13,804 bases of DNA from Glandiceps talaboti (GCF_964340395.1 NC_135559.1:14654759-14668562), one strand, 5' to 3'. Numbered from the stretch's first letter, positions 1-9,265 are shown. Made by a program: numbers and translations. Notes: a model not told the origin generated them from the letters alone.

Positions 1-1576
1 AGATTAGGTAATTATCAATCCACCTCATTTATAGTCGCAAGCGATTGTAAAGGTAAAAGAGGTGTACTCTCCCTTTTCCATATTTTATTCATCTCTGTAA
101 TATTACATGAATGACTTGAAGGCCATTTGATTTCCTGTTACTTCAGGAATTTACATCTGCTACATATTTGATGTCATGTAAAACGAAATTCGCGTCAGAA
201 TAAATAGCACAAATTAGGTGGTGTCTGGGCAGGACGTAAACGTGTATATAGGCATAGCTATATAAAATCTGTTGATACATTATTACATTTTGTATCATAC
301 GTATCCTCTGACAATCTCCACTTACTATATGCCCGGTTGTGTGTTGCTGTTGGGCGGCAGGTGTTCACGTTATTTATTGTGATCAGTATGGTATTAATTC
401 AAAGAAGTTTTCAACATTGCGGAAAGCAATAGTGGGCAAACCTGTCCAGAAACATACAAAGTATCCTAACCAGAAGAATGCATGCAAAATCGCACCCTCA
501 TGGATAGTTTGACGGTTTCTATAGCACCTAAAGCAATAAGAGACAGGAACAGTTTCCTCCACAATATCGTGAACATTACAAACACTGTCTATAGTCCTTA
601 AACCCGAGCACACACGAACTAAACATTATCCCTTTCGGACAACATTCCTGCTCATGTCGTGTCATATTGACGCGCTGTAGTATAGTGTAGATAAAATAGA
701 CGGCTTTCATGAAACAGATACGGTTTAATGTCAAGTTTATGGAATGCAAATTAACATCTGCCCACGCCACACTGAGTGTATTTGCTATAAATTAGTCAGA
801 AAATGTTAATATGGATTACAAATTGCCAAGGGGACCAATAGTCACACTTTTACAAGGTCATGAACAAGTCAGCAACCCTTTTATAGCAAATATTAGCTTT
901 AATGGATTAATTTTTAATAAAACGCAATATCATGAAAGGATATATGCTTATTTACATACCTTATATATTAAACTGAAGCACCTTGTATTGTATCGTGGTA
1001 ATTTCATGTTGAACAGCAGAAATAATCCCCGCCACTCGCTTCATCATCTGCGTGTAGTGCTTTCGCCCTTGTAATATCTAACCTACATCTGATCTCAATA
1101 ATTCATACATCGTACACAGTAACAATAAAGTAACATGGAGGTCTACTTAGCACGCATTGTCGTACACTGTCCCATAACTGCTTATGAGCTAACCTAAGTA
1201 ATGTAGCGGAAATGATACGATCCATAATTGTCGTTACAATCATTCCCAGTCATACCTACATAATATGAAGGTTTCCCTGTATACGCATCGTGTGGTAGTA
1301 ACAGTTCATAATTGTACATACTATAAACACACAATAAACCAATATTGTTGAAACTGTCATACCTATCTGCAGACACTAAATATCAATTACAAGCCGAATA
1401 CCAGAAACGTTTACACTAAATAATAAATGTCCTATGTACGTAAATGGTCATGGGGGCTGTATAAAATTGTTTCTAGATATATGAGCATTGCCAATTCCCA
1501 ATTCCCACTGAGACATTTATACAACCGGTATCATCAAATACTAATAATAAGGACTGTTAATGTATGTCCAAAGTTC
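1..1576. other. AT-rich stretch with no recognised gene
   Basis: I see no conserved protein motif, RNA gene or clear repeat here. The longest open frame on the plus strand (811-1074, 87 codons) has no family signature, no signal peptide and no repeat structure. It is short enough to arise by chance in AT-rich DNA. Splice-site-bounded small exons cannot be excluded by eye. Confidence 0.5.
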
Positions 1577-1596
1577 CAAACAAACAAACAAACAAA

Positions 1597-1649
<53 letters not shown>

Positions 1650-1675
1650 GCACGCACGCACGCACGCACGCACAC
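1577..1675. repeat. Compound microsatellite (CAAA)n-(CA)n-(CGCA)n
   Basis: Six CAAA units (1577-1600) pass directly into an uninterrupted CA tract (about 1601-1645). This passes into CGCA units to about 1673. The three motifs differ by single substitutions, consistent with stepwise birth of one motif from another by slippage and point mutation. Open frames reading through it (poly-Thr/His on plus, poly-Cys/Val on minus) are artefacts. Confidence 0.97.
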
Positions 1676-1689
1676 CACTGAATTAAGGT

Positions 1690-1973
1690 GTAGCATGTCA
1701 GTGACTGATAAGGATAAGTTCACATATGTCTGATGATGAAATGGTAAAACTCAAATTTCATATGTCTGTAACTGGTGGGATAAAATGTCACATGTCTGTA
1801 ACATTTGGGGTCAAATGTTGGTCAAATGTCAAATGTCCATAATAAATGATGGGGTCAAATGCCACATGGCTGCAACTGGTAGGGTCAAATATCGCATGTC
1901 GCTAATTGTGGTTTCAAATTGCACATGCCTGTAACTGATGAGGTCAAATGTCGCATGTCTTTAACTTGTGGTT
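1690..1973. repeat. Degenerate minisatellite, period about 30 bp
   Basis: Units begin with TCAAATGT or a variant, followed by CGCATGTCTGTAACTGGTG-like sequence. Unit starts are visible near 1751, 1781, 1811, 1855, 1885, 1914 and 1944, giving spacings of 29-30 bp apart from a 44-bp step. That step holds an extra 11-bp partial unit (1811 to 1822) and a 33-bp unit. More degraded units precede 1751. No unit is identical to another, so the array is old. It directly follows the compound microsatellite. Confidence 0.88.
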
Positions 1974-2367
1974 AGTTGCTTGGGCTTGACTTTTCACGAC
2001 TTATTGAAATATATGTAACTGCTGAATCTTAGGAAACCAGTCGTATGCTTGGAGTTTATCCATACTTCTGCCATGATATCACGATCACACCAAATTCACA
2101 AAACATTGATAATGCAACAGGGAATGCAATGCCCCCAACCGTTAAGGTCGTTCCTGTGAGGATACACGTATGTTTATATTACACTTCATCATCTGACCAG
2201 CTGTGGTTTGTGTTATTGACGTCACAGACGCTGCAAGTGCAAGCAGTATTTGACTCCCTGCTTCGCTTGGTCAGCCGTTGTTTGCCTTTTACTGATTTTT
2301 GTCTAGTTCCAATTCCAGAAAGAGGTCGCTGGAAAATGTTCTTGTAGGCATTTTTGGGTAAAACCTG
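1974..2367. other. Unannotated stretch with one unrecognised open frame
   Basis: A 100-codon open frame on the plus strand (2045-2347) is the only coding candidate. Its translation contains no motif I recognise and no clear signal peptide or transmembrane pattern. It has no obvious homologue in the rest of the window. I do not call it a gene. It could be chance or a fragment of an old repeat, because it ends just before a duplicated repeat begins. Confidence 0.4.
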
Positions 2368-2700
2368 GTGCTGAAGCCAAAAAACATGCCCTGCAAGCGA
2401 AATTTTGAGATTTTATCCCTCAAATTTGCCTACATTTGCATAAATTTGACTTTTTTTCGGAAAAATTTGATGGAAAGAAACATCTTTGCCTAAAACATAT
2501 TTTATATTGCCATCATAATGTCTTTTTCATATTTTTTACTAAGTAAGATACATTTTGGAGCAATGTATCATGGGAAAATTCAATACAACGGCCATTTTGA
2601 ATCCTTTGATATTTTGTATGCAGTTTCTCCTATATGTTCTGTAAACTTACAATAGTGAAGTAAGTAGATAATTATATAATGGTATTTCAGGGGTGCTCAT
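2368..2700 (+). repeat. Old interspersed repeat, copy A of a direct pair
   Basis: This shares an ordered series of blocks with 2860-3161 on the same strand. The blocks are GTGCTGAA at the start, AATTTTGAGATTTTA (2401-2415), AAGAAACATCTTTG (2475-2488), AAAATTCAA followed by GCCATnTTGAA (about 2576-2601), ATGTTCTGTA, and GGTATTT..GGTGCTCAT at the end (2681-2700). Spacing between blocks differs by small indels. The family is unknown to me. It has no coding capacity. Confidence 0.75.
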
Positions 2701-2859
2701 CAGTTAATTTGCCTCTGTTAAATGAATTCATTGTTGATTTAATTAAACGCAAGTAGAGCTACTCATAGTGTAGAGCAGATATCAGAAAATGTTGCTAGAA
2801 AATGGACATGTACATATTTAATGTTGGAAGACATCTTTCTAGGTTAATATAATTTGATC

Positions 2860-3161
2860 GTGCTGAATCTAAAAAACCTGACTTCCAACCACAATTTTGA
2901 GATTTTACCACTAAAAATTAGCATATAATTTACATAAATATAAAAGAAACATCTTTGTGTAAAAGACTTTCTGAAACCTTGGAAATGCTTTTGCCCCAAT
3001 TTTTGACGAATTAGCATAATTTCCAGAGAACAGCATCAAGGCAAAATTCAACACAGCAGCCATGTTGAACTTGAAGCCTCTGCCACTTCGTGTTTTGTTC
3101 TGTATGTAGCGTTTCCTCTATGTTCTGTATAAGTATTCTTAAAGGTATTTTGAGTGCTCAT
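2860..3161 (+). repeat. Old interspersed repeat, copy B of a direct pair
   Basis: This is the second copy of the 2368-2700 repeat in the same orientation, about 490 bp downstream. Matching blocks are GTGCTGAA (2860), AATTTTGAGATTTTA (2893-2907), AAGAAACATCTTTG (2944-2957), AAAATTCAA and GCCATGTTGAA (about 3043-3069), ATGTTCTGTA, and GGTATTTTGAGTGCTCAT (3144-3161). It is about 30 bp shorter than copy A, with substitutions throughout, which indicates an ancient segmental duplication or two insertions of one family. Confidence 0.75.
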
Positions 3162-4101
3162 AATAGAAAAGCCCTGGAAGTAAAACATTGCTCATTGAAT
3201 TCAAAAACATATCCAAACCAGCGTATCAAATTTTACAGGAAAAGAAATACCTCGAAATTAAATTTCATATACCCCTCAAAATCTCATGTAACCCTCAAAA
3301 TATCAATTCTTTTTACATGATAATTTACTACTCTCTTGTTTATCTGAATTTTCTTGCATGAGAATCTTTTCCTGGAAATTAAAAATAGCAACATGAATTA
3401 GAATAGGAAATGAGACTCTAAAGTTTCTGCTTGTCATACCATGTCAACAATTATCGGTTTCAGTTTAGAAACAGTCAATTTGATGTAGTTGCCTGTCTTG
3501 GAAAATGGACATTTCCCTTATGAGTATAAAAGTATGTACATCAACTACTACATAACATATACACTATAATTGTTGTTCATAGTATCCAACACTTGTTATT
3601 ATTGGTAAAGAACAATTATCAAGAAGACAATTTTTAAAACTAGTACACACAGAAATGCATGTGATTGGAGCAAATGGTCCTAATTCATGTTGGGTATGAC
3701 ATTGGAAATCTCATTTTACGTCTGTCTACATCATAATTTCTGTAAGGTCTTTTTAACGTAATATATTAGTAACTGGTCATTACATTAAGATGTAGTAATT
3801 TCTCAGGAAAAAAAAGAACATTTTTTTTTTATATTTAAGAAATCAAACAATATCTCAAAACTAACAACGGATTTAAAATGGCAGCAGGATGCAATATTGA
3901 TTTTGTCCGTGAGTCTCTGCTCCGAAAAGAATCTTGATTGGGTACAAATTGAGTAAAAAAACTTGGACATATTTTAATAAGATGTTTTTCCTGAAATATA
4001 TTATTTTATTTCATTTCTAATGAGGGATCAATGGTAAAATGTGTATGCAAGAATGGAATTCAGAACACTAAGTAGAAATTCATCTAAATGATTTGATTGG
4101 C
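3162..4101. other. AT-rich stretch with no recognised gene
   Basis: I see no protein motif, RNA gene or clear mobile-element end. A 13-mer (CAACATGAATTAG) near 3392 recurs in inverted orientation near 3683, close to other short shared words in a different order. This is compatible with chance or with very old repeat debris. A short internal repeat of CCCTCAAAATnTCA occurs at about 3272-3305. Confidence 0.45.
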
Positions 4102-4163
<62 letters not shown>

Positions 4164-4213
4164 AAGAAGTTACTGTAGTAGCGGCAGTAGTAGTAGTAGC
4201 AGTAGCAGCAGTA
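4102..4213. repeat. (AGT)n trinucleotide microsatellite
   Basis: A pure AGT run covers roughly 4102-4162. It is followed by an interrupted tail with AGA, AGC and GGC variants to about 4213. Purity at the left end and interruptions at the right are typical of a decaying tract. A minus-strand open frame through it is a poly-tyrosine artefact. Confidence 0.97.
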
Positions 4214-4409
4214 AATTGTAATTAAAAACATGATAGCCAGGAAACGACAAAACCTGATTTTCACCTGTTATTCATAAAAACCTTACATACAAATCAAAGC
4301 AAGATAATGAAAACAATGATGTAGCGAAGCTTAATAAGACAAAAAAATGAAAACAACAATTTCAAGAGACAGTTTATACGGTCATCTAGTTATACCATTC
4401 TTCATGTCA

Positions 4410-4660
4410 TCCTCTGACATAAGATAATGTACGTATACTATTTTTCCTAAATATATGAAATGTTTTGCACTGCTTAATATGTGTTAGTAGACCGTTCCAT
4501 AGAACAGCTCCAGAGTATTTTAAGGTTCTCTTGCCAGAATTACTGCTAATTATCGCGGTACATGCATATTGAGATTTGATCTTTATCTTAATCGCGTGTA
4601 TGATTTTTGTATGTTTTTTTAAATAAAAATTTGCCGTTTTAGATAGACATATATAATAAT
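4410..4660 (-). pseudogene. Decayed C-terminal tail of a non-LTR retrotransposon reverse transcriptase
   Basis: Minus-strand translation ending at 4407-4409 contains RTLKYSGAVLWNGLL (about 4527-4485) followed by HIKQCKTFHIFRKN. This matches the end of jockey/CR1/L2-type polyproteins, which finish with a 'x(F/L)xYxGxxxWNxLPxxIKxxxSxxxFKxxLKxxL' block. The intact element in this window ends with the equivalent block (FKYTATKHWNSLPDQLK). Upstream on the minus strand, a different frame (about 4603-4545) reads YTRL, an in-frame stop, then SNLNMHVPR. That is like the 'YxTRxxxxLxxPR' segment which precedes the tail in this family, so at least one frameshift and one stop are present. The tail has LL where intact elements have LP. 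The translation upstream of about 4660 looks unrelated. It sits in opposite orientation to the intact element and is a different, older lineage. It is very likely dead. Confidence 0.72.
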
Positions 4661-4699
4661 AACAGAACCTCATGCCACGTGAGTTCCATTGTGTGTACT

Positions 4700-4780
4700 C
4701 AGGGTATTTGTGCTTGTAGTGTTTTCTGCTGCCATGTAGGGGAGCAGAGAACACTGCAAGCACGAATGCAAATACTTCTG
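4700..4780. other. Long near-perfect hairpin (pre-miRNA-sized inverted repeat)
   Basis: Arms 4711-4730 and 4743-4762 are complementary at 18 of 20 positions. Both exceptions become G-U pairs if the plus strand is transcribed, giving an unbroken 20-bp RNA stem with a 12-nt loop (4731-4742). Beyond a 6-nt bulge (4763-4768), GTATTTG (4704-4710) pairs with CAAATAC (4769-4775). CAG (4700-4702) can then pair with CTG (4778-4780). It lies just upstream, in minus-strand sense, of the retrotransposon remnant. It could be a miRNA precursor, a foldback element or a relic of an inverted duplication. Transcription is not shown. Confidence 0.7.
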
Positions 4781-4998
4781 GTATGTCATCACGTGTAAAT
4801 GGGGTTCTGTCATAGTACTTGTCATAATATGTTGGTTCAGACACACGAGAAAGAAGACAGCAAAGAGTTATTTCTCTGTTCATCTGGTGTGGTATTTTAA
4901 TTATAATATATGCGCCAGAAAACATACACCATTGCTTGATAATTCCAATTCTCGGTTGGTGAACTAACAAGTTGTTGTTTTGGCTCTACCTGATTTTC

Positions 4999-5054
4999 TA
5001 ATAATAATAGTAATAATAATAACAATAATAATAATATTAAAAATAATATAATAC
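4999..5054. repeat. (AAT)n microsatellite, imperfect
   Basis: This is an AATAAT-rich tract with AGT, AAC and ATTAAA interruptions. It is low complexity with no coding capacity. Confidence 0.9.
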
Positions 5055-6000
5055 ATAACGTTATTGTCCTCATCGGAAATTTCTCTTTTTGTAATTGTGA
5101 AGGTTGTGAACGTATACAATTTTAAAAAAAGAATTAAAAACTCGGGACATATGCTTTTCAGAAACTTAAAGCTAAAAATAGACTTACCAAAAGATACTAA
5201 GCGAATGATAACATATCTTTGCCATTGTCAAAGATGCATCTTATTATACTTTCTAGAGTTACACACTAATCGGCGGCCATATATTTGCTTAAAATTAAGA
5301 GTAGAGTTGAGGTTTTTGGTGAACACAGTAGTAAAAGCTTAAGATTGCTTTGATGCACATACTACAATAACTTGTAGAATTTAGTCTTAAAACAGAGATT
5401 ATGAAGCTGAAACTTCGACACAAACTTTCCAAGCCAGTTATCATTAATAACAGTTTAGTCGTTTAGAAAGCGAACGCTAGTGACCCTGTAGAGCAATTAG
5501 TAATTGAGTTTCTTACCTTTATGAACATCTAGCCATGGTCGATCATTCAATACAGTGTAGGTGTCAATCTGCAGGCTAGGTGCAATGTATAATTTGCAAA
5601 CTATAAGATTTCACTTTGAAAAGTCATATTGACGATACCATTACCGCGTTGGCATAGAAACAAAACAAGAGCTTCTAATTTTACTAATGAAATGTCAGCG
5701 TACCTGTGAAGCTTTTGAAATCATCGTTACCAAGACAACGGAAGGGGAATTACATATTCATAGACAGCACATTTAAAAATGGTCATCAGATGGATAGATT
5801 ATCTCTCTTTTAAAGTATTTCTGTCGCACGCATCAAAGTTAAATGTAATACAAAACAACGTTTGTCTCCTAGGACGTCGACGTGTAGGTCATTTGGCCCT
5901 TGGTCATCCATAACTCCCATGCCCACCAATGGATTGATCAATGTCATCAACGTTAAACTTATATTAATAAAGCAAGCTTAAACACAAAACAAATTCTTCT
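5055..6000. other. Unannotated 5' flank of the retrotransposon
   Basis: No protein family or RNA gene is recognised. An open frame of 92 codons (5064-5342) lacks any ORF1 signature: there is no CCHC zinc knuckle, RRM-like motif or coiled-coil heptad I can see. I therefore do not call it the ORF1 of the downstream element. The retrotransposon 5'UTR probably begins somewhere in the right part of this stretch or just after it, but no boundary or promoter is visible. Confidence 0.45.
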
Positions 6001-6140
6001 GTTTGCGCAAGGGAATCACATTATTTAGCACGATGGTTCTTTATTTTAAAGAAGACAACTCCCCCGTCGTAAGAATTGCATCAATTCCTGATATTCTCCA
6101 CATTAAGTAACTAAACTGTTGACATTCTATCTAAGTACAC

Positions 6141-9077
6141 ATGACTTTCAAGATGATTGAAGAAACCACTGTCAAATACAATTGTAAGTCATACACTATT
6201 GACCAGTTTAAATCGAACAGCGATTTCTCCATCAACTCATGCTCTTTTCTACACTGTAATATCAGATCTCTCTCAAAGAACTATGATGACTTTGTTGCAT
6301 TCTTGAACATACTAGATCACAATTTTCTCTTTATTGCTCTCACAGAAACGTGGTTACATCCCAAGTCAAATTGTTGTCTTTACAACTTGCCTTCGTACGA
6401 TTTGATAACGTGTAATCGTGAGTTGTCTCAAGGTGGAGGAGTAGCTTTGTATTTTCACACCTCCCTCTCAGTCACTCGCATAAACACAAGTAAAATTAGC
6501 CACTGTGAATCAGTCTTTGTTGAGGCCATCATGAATGACAAAAAAATTATCATAAGTGTCATTTACAGGAAACCTAATACTCCTTTTAATGAATTCATTG
6601 TCAGTTTAGAGGCATGCCTAGACCAGATGTTTGCAAAAGGTAATGATTGTATCATCCTGGGGGATATGAACATTGACACATCATCAGATGTTCCATCTAT
6701 TATCCACTATAACACACTTCTTAATACATATAATTTGACACAGATAATTGATACCCCTACCAGAGTTACTGATACATCAAATACAGTCATCGATCATTTG
6801 ATTACTAACATCACTGACTACTTTATTGAAAGTGGTGTTATTGAAACTGACATAACTGACCACTTTCCAATTTTTGGTGTTGTCAAGAATATTCATCATG
6901 TTTTTAAGCCAGACACCAAAACACAGACTTACGACTTCAGACATTACGACAAAGACACCTTCTTAGCTGACCTAAGTGATGTATCTTGGCAATCAGTTTA
7001 TGATTGCCATGATGCATCCGAGGCATATACAACTTTTTATAATTTATTTCATAATGTCATCAAGAGACACCTTCGCCTAAAAAAAGGAACCAAATCACCT
7101 AAATCAATCAAGAGACCTTGGATTACTAAAGGTATTTTAAAATCTATCAATACTAAGCACAAAATCTTCTCAAAAATGAAAAACAACTCCAGTAATGATA
7201 AACTTAAAAGTAAATACAAGACGTACAGAAACATTCTGACAAAGCTCCTTAGGTCGGCTAAGAAAAGGTACTACGCAAACAAAGTAAGGCATGCAAATGG
7301 AGACACGAACAAAACATGGCAAATTATCAAAGAAATCTTAAATAAGACACCGACGAAACTTCCCCCTGACAAAATAATTACCAACAACCCAGACAATACA
7401 TGTTTGACTGACTGTACTGACATCGCTGATGAATTCAATAAATATTTTACAAGTATTGGTCCGAATCTTGCTGCCAAGATTACACATAACATTGATTTCA
7501 ACCAATATCTAAAGGGGAACTATCCAAATTCATTTTTCTTTCACCCTGTCAACAAAGATGACATCCTCTTGGAAATATCAAAACTCAACTCTCGAAAAGC
7601 CACAGGACAAGATATGATCAATCCCCAGTTAGTTAAGCATTCCGCAGATATAATTGCACTTCCACTCACCCATATAGTAAATTGTTCATTGAGTCATGGT
7701 ATCTGTCCCAATGAATTAAAAATCGCCAAGGTAATACCCATTTACAAAAAAGGATCGCCAACTGATGTTGGTAATTATCGACCAATCTCAGTTTTACCCA
7801 TACTTAGCAAAGTAATGGAATCTATTGTCAATAATCAACTCATCAACTATCTCGACAAATATGACATCCTTATAAGGACTCAATTTGGTTTTCGGAAAAA
7901 GCACAGCACGAAACTTGCCCTAACTGACTTGGTCACTGGTATTGCCGACAAACTGGACAAGGGTTATTTAACTTTTGGTATTTTCATTGATCTAAGGAAG
8001 GCTTTTGATACAATCAACCATAACATTCTTATAGAGAAATTAAATCATTATGGTATCAGAGGTTTGCCGTTACTCTGGTTCAAAAATTATCTCTCTGAGC
8101 GTAAACAGTGTGTAAATGTCAACAATAACTTGTCATCTTATAGAGATATCACATGTGGTGTTCCACAGGGTTCTATTTTAGGCCCAATACTTTTTTTGAT
8201 CTACATCAATGATATTATACACTCCACAAATGCATTTGATTTTCGTCTGTTTGCTGACGACACAAATCTGTTTCAATTTATTAACGACAAATCTGATATC
8301 ATTCAGCTTGACCTGTTCAATTTTGATTTTAGGAAAGTCTGCGATTGGTGTGATGCAAATATGCTCACAATCAACGCAGATAAGACGAATTTTATGATAA
8401 TCAAGACTTCTCAACGATCAGTGACAACAGAGGGGAGCCTGAGCATTAATCATTCTCAGATACGTCGAGTTGCTTCAATTAATTACCTAGGAGTATCTTT
8501 AGATCAACACATGCTTTGGAATTCACATATCGAAAAAGTTATCAATTCAATTTCCCCCATCATAGGAATTATCTCAAAAATTCGACACTATATGCCAAAA
8601 TCAATTCTTCTCCTAATATATAATTCCATGATATTACCCCATTTGTCTTATTGTATCGAGATATGGGGAAATACCTATAAGTCATTTCTTCAACCTATCT
8701 TAAATCTTCAGAAGAAAGTACTCCGACTCATCACATTTTCTGATTTTCGTGCTCCCTCTGCCCCTCTGTTTCGCCAACTTAGCATCTTAAATGTTCACCA
8801 GTTATGTATATTTAATACTTGTTTATTTATCTTTGATTTGAAAAACAACAATTTCTCACAGACAGTGCATGACTACCTCGACCCAATACCACATAATTAT
8901 GTGACACGACTCTCAACAGGAGACAAATTCTACATTCCAAAAATTAATCTCACTTTGAGCCAACACAGTTTTAAGTACACAGCCACAAAACACTGGAATT
9001 CGTTACCTGACCAACTGAAAAAGATAGGAACAAGATCTACCTTTAAATCCAAATTAAAACAGTATTTACTAGTCTAA
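6141..9077 (+). CDS. Non-LTR retrotransposon polyprotein: AP-endonuclease plus reverse transcriptase
   Basis: The 978-aa protein would nick target DNA and reverse-transcribe its own mRNA (target-primed reverse transcription). The APE-type endonuclease covers about residues 33-245. Its expected residues are visible: N40 in LHCNIRS, E69 in LTETWL, D175 and N177 in GDMNID, D218-H219, and D240-H241 in TDHFPIF. A Lys-rich linker follows (about 300-400). The reverse transcriptase is about 470-790: KVIPIYKKG and NYRPIS (530-550), QFGFRKKHST, motif A IDLRKAFD with D617, motif B GVPQGS (673-678), motif C FADD with D706-D707. The C-terminal tail has HWNSLPDQ (951-958). There is no RNase H and no CCHC knuckle. 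An in-frame TAA at 6132-6134 bounds the start. M1 has C at -3, while M5 (codon 6153) has the better A at -3, so initiation could be at either. No frameshift or stop interrupts the frame, and all catalytic residues are kept. Clade assignment within jockey/CR1/L2 is uncertain. Confidence 0.95.
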   Translation: MTFKMIEETTVKYNCKSYTIDQFKSNSDFSINSCSFLHCNIRSLSKNYDDFVAFLNILDHNFLFIALTETWLHPKSNCCLYNLPSYDLITCNRELSQGGGVALYFHTSLSVTRINTSKISHCESVFVEAIMNDKKIIISVIYRKPNTPFNEFIVSLEACLDQMFAKGNDCIILGDMNIDTSSDVPSIIHYNTLLNTYNLTQIIDTPTRVTDTSNTVIDHLITNITDYFIESGVIETDITDHFPIFGVVKNIHHVFKPDTKTQTYDFRHYDKDTFLADLSDVSWQSVYDCHDASEAYTTFYNLFHNVIKRHLRLKKGTKSPKSIKRPWITKGILKSINTKHKIFSKMKNNSSNDKLKSKYKTYRNILTKLLRSAKKRYYANKVRHANGDTNKTWQIIKEILNKTPTKLPPDKIITNNPDNTCLTDCTDIADEFNKYFTSIGPNLAAKITHNIDFNQYLKGNYPNSFFFHPVNKDDILLEISKLNSRKATGQDMINPQLVKHSADIIALPLTHIVNCSLSHGICPNELKIAKVIPIYKKGSPTDVGNYRPISVLPILSKVMESIVNNQLINYLDKYDILIRTQFGFRKKHSTKLALTDLVTGIADKLDKGYLTFGIFIDLRKAFDTINHNILIEKLNHYGIRGLPLLWFKNYLSERKQCVNVNNNLSSYRDITCGVPQGSILGPILFLIYINDIIHSTNAFDFRLFADDTNLFQFINDKSDIIQLDLFNFDFRKVCDWCDANMLTINADKTNFMIIKTSQRSVTTEGSLSINHSQIRRVASINYLGVSLDQHMLWNSHIEKVINSISPIIGIISKIRHYMPKSILLLIYNSMILPHLSYCIEIWGNTYKSFLQPILNLQKKVLRLITFSDFRAPSAPLFRQLSILNVHQLCIFNTCLFIFDLKNNNFSQTVHDYLDPIPHNYVTRLSTGDKFYIPKINLTLSQHSFKYTATKHWNSLPDQLKKIGTRSTFKSKLKQYLLV

Positions 9078-9169
9078 GTCAATTTACTCTGAAAATATCG
9101 TTATAACCTTCGTTTGCCCCTTGTATATATTTTCGACATGTGTATTTCTTTTTGGTATTAAGACATTGC

Positions 9170-9195
9170 TGTGTGTGTGTGTGTGTGTGTGTGTT
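9170..9195. repeat. (TG)n tract in retrotransposon 3'UTR, first
   Basis: Pure TG dinucleotide run about 95 bp after the stop codon. It is separated from a second TG run by a short TTTG/CTTG-rich spacer. Cys/Val-rich open frames across it are artefacts. Confidence 0.95.
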
Positions 9196-9222
9196 TCCCT
9201 GCTTGTTTGTTTGTCTGCTTGC

Positions 9223-9223
<1 letters not shown>

Positions 9224-9262
<39 letters not shown>
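9224..9262. repeat. (TG)n tract in retrotransposon 3'UTR, second
   Basis: This is a pure TG run of about 19 units, followed by a T-rich stretch (about 9262-9335) with TTTG and T8 runs. It probably expanded by slippage from the same ancestral tract as the first run. Confidence 0.95.

Positions 9263-9265
<3 letters not shown>

Noticed and set aside
811-1074. 87-codon open frame as a small gene
   Set aside because: It has no recognised domain, signal peptide or conserved pattern, and its length is within chance expectation for AT-rich DNA.
1427-1723. Open frames over the CA/CGCA tract (poly-Thr/His plus strand, poly-Cys/Val minus strand)
   Set aside because: They are microsatellite artefacts with no conserved flanking protein sequence.
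1690-1973. Possible CRISPR-like array because of 30-bp repeating units
   Set aside because: The repeats are head-to-tail with no unique spacers, are mutually diverged, and lie in eukaryotic-type DNA without cas genes.
3392-3720. Inverted 13-mer CAACATGAATTAG with nearby shared short words
   Set aside because: A 13-mer inverted match is expected about once by chance in a window this size. The other shared words occur in a different order, so it is not a convincing inverted repeat.
4028-4264. Minus-strand open frame rich in tyrosine
   Set aside because: It is a direct read-through of the AGT microsatellite and has no other protein character.
7049-8414. Minus-strand and alternate-frame open frames within the polyprotein
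   Set aside because: They are shadows of the 6141-9077 frame with no family motifs.
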